Source of the DNA: an uncultured Bacteroidales bacterium
Lineage (GTDB): Bacteria > Bacteroidota > Bacteroidia > Bacteroidales > Muribaculaceae
DNA: 19,444 bases
Assembly (NCBI GenBank): GCA_900547755.1
Contig: URIC01000045.1
Coordinates: 1-19,444, forward strand
Direction: 5' to 3'
The notes beneath the pieces are model-generated. The model saw only the letters and a list, made by a program, of their open reading frames with translations, did no database searches and was not told the origin of the DNA. Position 1 is the first letter of the stretch. Each line of letters opens with the position of its first letter. This document shows positions 15,933 to 19,444 of this stretch, in pieces. Both the position numbers and the translations under genes were made by a program.

Positions 15933-16892
15933 ATGAAAAAGCAAGACCTGAAAATAGTATTCCTCGGCACTCCGGAATTTGCCGTGGCGAGCCTGGACAG
16001 ACTGGTGACCGGCGGCTTTGACGTGGCGGCCGTAGTCACGATGCCGGACAAGGTGGCCGGACGTGGACACAAGCTGCTGCAAAGTCCGGTGAAACGATAT
16101 GCCTTGGAGCATGGACTGGAGGTGCTTCAGCCCACCAACCTCAAAGACCCGGAGTTCGTGTCGCGCCTGCAAGCCATAGGCGCCGACCTCTTCATCGTCA
16201 TAGCCTTCAGGATGCTTCCCCGGCAGGTCTGGCAAATGCCCGGCCTCGGCACTTTCAATCTTCACGCCTCCCTGCTTCCCAGATACAGGGGCGCAGCCCC
16301 CATCAACAGGGCGGTGATGAACGGTGAGAAGCAGACCGGCGTCACCACTTTCTTCCTCAAACACGACATAGACACGGGCGACATGATTGCACAGAAAGCC
16401 ATTGACATAGCCGATGACGAGGATGCAGGAAGCGTACATGACAGACTGATGCTCCTCGGTGCCGAAATGACCCTCAAGACAGTGGAAGACATAATAGCCG
16501 GTGACGGCAAAGTGGAGACTCATCCGCAGCCCGAAGGCGAGTATGTGAGCGCTCCCAAAATATTCACGGAAACCTGCGCCATAGACTGGACGCTTCCGGT
16601 GGAACAGGTCCGAAACCATGTACGCGGCCTATCCCCTTATCCCGCGGCCCATACACATATCGCGGACTCAAACGGCAAAGAGCTGATGCTTAAGGTATTC
16701 TCCGGGCACCGGGCCGACGACCTGACACAGCCGGGCATTGAGCCGGGCACAATCATAGCCACACCCAAACGATTGGCGGTGATGTGTGCCGACGCTCCCT
16801 ACGAAATAACATCACTGCAGCTTCAGGGCAAAAAGCGGATGGACACATCAGCCTTTCTGCTCGGCTTCAGGCCCTCCGGCAAAACACGCTAA
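15933..16892 (+). CDS. fmt: Methionyl-tRNA formyltransferase
   Basis: The 319-residue enzyme formylates initiator Met-tRNA using 10-formyltetrahydrofolate. The N-terminal formyltransferase domain starts at IVFLGTPEFAV (8-18). It carries the active-site residues N109 and H111 in TFNLHASLLPRYRGAAPINR, and D147 in DIDTGD (145-150), matching E. coli N106, H108 and D144. A linker and OB-fold-like C-terminal domain (about 205-319) complete the normal length. The start is supported by the short distance to the first strand. It lies 24 nt after the ClC gene and 12 nt before menD. The usual partner def is not next to it. Confidence 0.95.
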   Translation: MKKQDLKIVFLGTPEFAVASLDRLVTGGFDVAAVVTMPDKVAGRGHKLLQSPVKRYALEHGLEVLQPTNLKDPEFVSRLQAIGADLFIVIAFRMLPRQVWQMPGLGTFNLHASLLPRYRGAAPINRAVMNGEKQTGVTTFFLKHDIDTGDMIAQKAIDIADDEDAGSVHDRLMLLGAEMTLKTVEDIIAGDGKVETHPQPEGEYVSAPKIFTETCAIDWTLPVEQVRNHVRGLSPYPAAHTHIADSNGKELMLKVFSGHRADDLTQPGIEPGTIIATPKRLAVMCADAPYEITSLQLQGKKRMDTSAFLLGFRPSGKTR

Positions 16893-16904
16893 ACTCCGGC
16901 AAAT

Positions 16905-18575
16905 ATGAAAGCCAAACCTTCTTGTCAGACAGTAGCCTCAGTACTGGCGGCCCAAGGACTACGCGACGCGGTAATCTCCCCCGGAAGCCGCAACGCCCCC
17001 TTCATCCTTGCCCTGGACGATGAGCGTACAATATCGAAGTACCCGGTAATCGACGAGCGTAGCGCCGCTTTCATAGCCCTGGGCATGGCTCAGGTCAGCC
17101 GAAGGCCCGTATTGCTCTGCTGCACATCCGGCACCGCCCTGCTGAACTATGCGCCCGCTGTGGCCGAAGCATACTATCAGGGGATTCCGCTGATTGTCGT
17201 CTCCGCAGACAGGCCCTCGGAGTGGATAGACCAGGATGACAGTCAGACTCTGCGTCAGTTCGAGGCGTTGCGCAATTATGTGAAGGCATCCTTCGACATT
17301 CCCGACTTCTCCGCTGACGACGAAACGCTCTGCTGGTACGCCAACCGCACGGCAAACGACGCTTACCTCACAAGTATTGACGGACGTCCCGGTCCCGTCC
17401 ATATCAATATGCACTTCCGCGAGCCGCTGACCTCCTCACATACCCCGATAGCCGCACAGCGCACTGTCTGCGCCACCGACACCGACAGTTGTCTTCCCCC
17501 GGAGGCTATAAAGAGACTGACAGCCGCAGCCGCAGACAAACGCATCCTTATAGTGGCCGGACAATATCCTCCCTCCAACCGCATCAACCGCGCCATAGCC
17601 GTACTCAGTCATCTCCCCAATGTAGCCGTATGGGCCGAGTCAGTGGCCAATATACATATTCCCGGCATCGTGCATTGCATTGACCGTACGCTCCTGGCCA
17701 TTGACCCGGAGGATGAAGCCTATAGACCGGATATAGTCATATCCTTTGGCGGCGCGCTTGTCAGCCGCAAGGCAAAGGCTTTCCTGCGCTCCCTGGACCA
17801 TTGCGAGAACTGGTCTGTGGCTTACCGGCGCGACCGCCTCGCCGACCCGTTTATGAAGCTGACGCGCGTCATCGAGACACGTCCCGAGATTTTCCTTCCT
17901 CATTTCGCCAACGCGCTCTGCCGTCAGCACCCCTCCGGCACCTATGCCGAGACCTGGCGTGAGGCTGCGGTGAGGGCATCCAACCGCCATGACGCCAAGA
18001 TAGCCGATGCCCAGTGGAGCGCCCTGCGCGCTTTCGACTATATCATGAGTCACATACCTTCAAAGGTAAACCTACAGCTCTCCAACGGCACAGCCATTCG
18101 ATACGCACAACTCTTCAGCAACCGGGATATACATGCCTCATACTGCAACAGAGGAGTCTCCGGCATAGATGGCTCCACATCCACCGCTTTGGGAGCGGCT
18201 ATGCAATATGCCAATCCCACCCTGCTGATTACCGGCGACATGAGCATGGCCTACGACATAGGTGCGCTGGCCTGTTCCTTTGTAAGCCCCGATTTGAAAA
18301 TAATTGTAATCAACAACGGAGGTGGCGAGATATTCCGGTTCATACCCTCGACCTCCAGACTCCCTTGCCGCGAACACTATTTCAGCGTTCCCCCGGTACT
18401 CCCGTTAGCCGGGCTGGCAAAGGCTTACGGATTCAATTATTTCCATTGTGCTTCCGAGCGGGCCCTGAAGGCCTCACTTCCTGATTTATTCGCACCCTCT
18501 CTGAGGCCATCCATTATGGAAGTGGTTGTAGACCCGGACATCAGCGCACGGACTCTATCCGAATACTTTAAATAA
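16905..18575 (+). CDS. menD: SEPHCHC synthase (2-succinyl-5-enolpyruvyl-6-hydroxy-3-cyclohexene-1-carboxylate synthase)
   Basis: The 556-residue thiamine diphosphate enzyme condenses isochorismate with 2-oxoglutarate, the second step of menaquinone synthesis. The N-terminal domain shows ISPGSRNAPFILAL (24-37), catalytic E51 in DERSAAFIALG, and CTSGTALLNYAPAVAEAYYQ (73-92). The C-terminal cofactor domain has SGIDGSTSTALGAAM and the ThDP/Mg motif running from GDMS (444-447) to NN (470-471). The following GGGEIFRF is typical of MenD and helps separate it from other ThDP enzymes. Length is normal. It starts 12 nt after fmt and is followed by menB after 22 nt; its substrate would come from MenF, encoded on the opposite strand near 6 kb. 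Confidence 0.96.
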   Translation: MKAKPSCQTVASVLAAQGLRDAVISPGSRNAPFILALDDERTISKYPVIDERSAAFIALGMAQVSRRPVLLCCTSGTALLNYAPAVAEAYYQGIPLIVVSADRPSEWIDQDDSQTLRQFEALRNYVKASFDIPDFSADDETLCWYANRTANDAYLTSIDGRPGPVHINMHFREPLTSSHTPIAAQRTVCATDTDSCLPPEAIKRLTAAAADKRILIVAGQYPPSNRINRAIAVLSHLPNVAVWAESVANIHIPGIVHCIDRTLLAIDPEDEAYRPDIVISFGGALVSRKAKAFLRSLDHCENWSVAYRRDRLADPFMKLTRVIETRPEIFLPHFANALCRQHPSGTYAETWREAAVRASNRHDAKIADAQWSALRAFDYIMSHIPSKVNLQLSNGTAIRYAQLFSNRDIHASYCNRGVSGIDGSTSTALGAAMQYANPTLLITGDMSMAYDIGALACSFVSPDLKIIVINNGGGEIFRFIPSTSRLPCREHYFSVPPVLPLAGLAKAYGFNYFHCASERALKASLPDLFAPSLRPSIMEVVVDPDISARTLSEYFK

Positions 18576-18597
18576 TACCAAACAAACAAATATACCC

Positions 18598-19416
18598 ATG
18601 TATAACTGGAAAACCATAAAAGAGTACGAAGACATACTCTTCGATTACTGCGACGGCGTGGCCAAGATTACCATCAACCGTCCGAAAGTCTACAATGCTT
18701 TCCGTCCGCAGACCAATTTCGAGATGCTGGACGCAATGACTATCTGCCGTGAACGTCCCGACATAGGGGTAATCATACTCACCGGTGCCGGCGATAAGGC
18801 TTTTTGCTCAGGCGGCGACCAGAACGTAAAGGGTTCCGGCGGATACATAGATGCTGACGGCATACCCCGTCTGAATGTACTTGACCTGCACAAGGCCATA
18901 CGCTCCATACCGAAACCGGTCATAGCCATGGTCAACGGGTATGCCATAGGTGGCGGCCATGTGCTGCACGTGGTCTGCGACCTGACGATTGCCTCCGAAA
19001 ACGCCAAGTTCGGCCAGACAGGACCTAAAGTCGGCAGTTTCGACGCCGGCTTCGGCAGCTCTTACCTGGCTCGCTGCGTCGGCCAGAAGAAAGTGCGCGA
19101 AATATGGTTCCTCTGCCAGCAATATACCGCCAAAGAGGCTGAAGAAATGGGTATGGTGAACAAGGTGGTACCCTTTGACAGACTGGAAGAGACAACCATG
19201 GAGTGGGCCAAGATAATTCTGAAACGCTCACCCCTCGCCATTCGCATGATTAAGCGCGCGCTCAACGCCGAGCTGGACGGTCAGCGCGGTCTCATGGAGT
19301 TTGCCGGCGACGCTACACTTATGTATTACCTGATGGACGAAGCGCAGGAAGGCAAAAACGCATTCCTGGAAAAACGCGACCCCGACTTCGGACAATTCCC
19401 CAAATTTCCCGGCTGA
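18598..19416 (+). CDS. menB: 1,4-dihydroxy-2-naphthoyl-CoA synthase
   Basis: The 272-residue crotonase-fold enzyme closes the second ring of the naphthoquinone from o-succinylbenzoyl-CoA. Seen motifs are FCSGGDQNVKGSGGY (69-83) and NGYAIGGGH (113-121), which form the oxyanion hole, and FGQTGPKVGSFDAGFGSSY (138-156). G142, S147 and D149 correspond to E. coli G156, S161 and D163. Gly rather than Asp at the G156 position marks the bicarbonate-dependent type. The C-terminus ends EKRDPDFGQFPKFPG, as in the family. An A-rich gap of 22 nt separates it from menD, and its TGA shares one base with the next ATG (menC). Confidence 0.96.
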   Translation: MYNWKTIKEYEDILFDYCDGVAKITINRPKVYNAFRPQTNFEMLDAMTICRERPDIGVIILTGAGDKAFCSGGDQNVKGSGGYIDADGIPRLNVLDLHKAIRSIPKPVIAMVNGYAIGGGHVLHVVCDLTIASENAKFGQTGPKVGSFDAGFGSSYLARCVGQKKVREIWFLCQQYTAKEAEEMGMVNKVVPFDRLEETTMEWAKIILKRSPLAIRMIKRALNAELDGQRGLMEFAGDATLMYYLMDEAQEGKNAFLEKRDPDFGQFPKFPG

Positions 19417-19444
19417 TGAGACTCGCTATCGCTCCCTACACGCT
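19416..19444 (+). CDS. menC: o-Succinylbenzoate synthase, first codons only
   Basis: ATG at 19416-19418 overlaps the menB stop by one base (TGATG) and opens a frame reading MRLAIAPYT up to the window end. The PYT(L) opening resembles Bacteroidales MenC proteins as I recall them, and menC is the natural next gene after menB. MenC dehydrates SHCHC to o-succinylbenzoate. Only nine full codons are visible, so the call rests mostly on context. Confidence 0.6.

Noticed and set aside
15918..16619. A 233-codon minus-strand open frame inside fmt.
   Set aside because: It lies antisense to the clear formyltransferase catalytic region and has no motif of its own.
1..19444. Search for mobile elements, CRISPR arrays, tRNA or rRNA genes, defence systems or phage genes.
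   Set aside because: None seen. Genes are densely packed, codon use looks even, and no direct-repeat arrays, transposases or integrases were found by reading.

Overview
This window looks like core chromosome from a member of the Bacteroidota, most probably order Bacteroidales; a Muribaculaceae-like gut lineage would fit but is not proven. Three signs support this. Coding sequence is moderately GC-rich with AT-rich gaps between genes. Matches to the Bacteroidota promoter pattern (TTTG, about 19-20 nt, then TAnnTTTG) sit in front of ftsY and nadE, with a -7-only match in front of tsaC. The gene complement (paired short chromate-transporter-family proteins, an exported M13 peptidase, glutamine-dependent NAD synthetase, menaquinone genes) is typical of anaerobic Bacteroidales. 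There are no rRNA or tRNA genes, insertion sequences, CRISPR arrays or phage genes, and no gene-free stretch over 300 bases.

Layout. (1) Bases 1-148 hold the 3' end of a class I fumarase on the plus strand, followed by a GC-rich hairpin. (2) Bases 236-3387 are a tight plus-strand cluster: two short chromate-transporter-family subunits, folC and a YigZ/IMPACT-family gene, all overlapping by 4-11 nt and ending at a long bidirectional hairpin (3405-3442). (3) Bases 8914 down to 3483 on the minus strand are a probable operon ftsY-rimO-menF-M13 peptidase. It starts at a clear promoter (8937-8968) and ends at the same hairpin from the other side. (4) A lone family 2 glycosyltransferase (9942 to 8992, minus) lies upstream of ftsY and is divergent from nadE. 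(5) nadE (10073-12022, plus) has its own near-consensus promoter. (6) A second promoter element just after nadE leads into a seven-gene plus-strand run, tsaC - initiating sugar transferase - ClC with CBS domains - fmt - menD - menB - menC (cut by the window end), with gaps of only -1 to 24 nt.

How the genes work together. MenF (isochorismate synthase), MenD, MenB and MenC are four enzymes of menaquinone synthesis, but menF sits in a different, opposite-strand operon about 10 kb from menDBC. Menaquinone and fumarate metabolism meet in anaerobic fumarate respiration. ftsY, rimO, tsaC and fmt serve protein targeting, ribosome modification, tRNA modification and translation initiation; nadE and folC supply NAD and folate cofactors. 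No exotic or clearly undescribed system is evident. The points most worth a second look are the ClC protein, whose filter motif is non-canonical and which has a channel-like Val at the proton-glutamate position; the orphan initiating sugar transferase; the almost leaderless tsaC start; and the repeat inside the nadE promoter.
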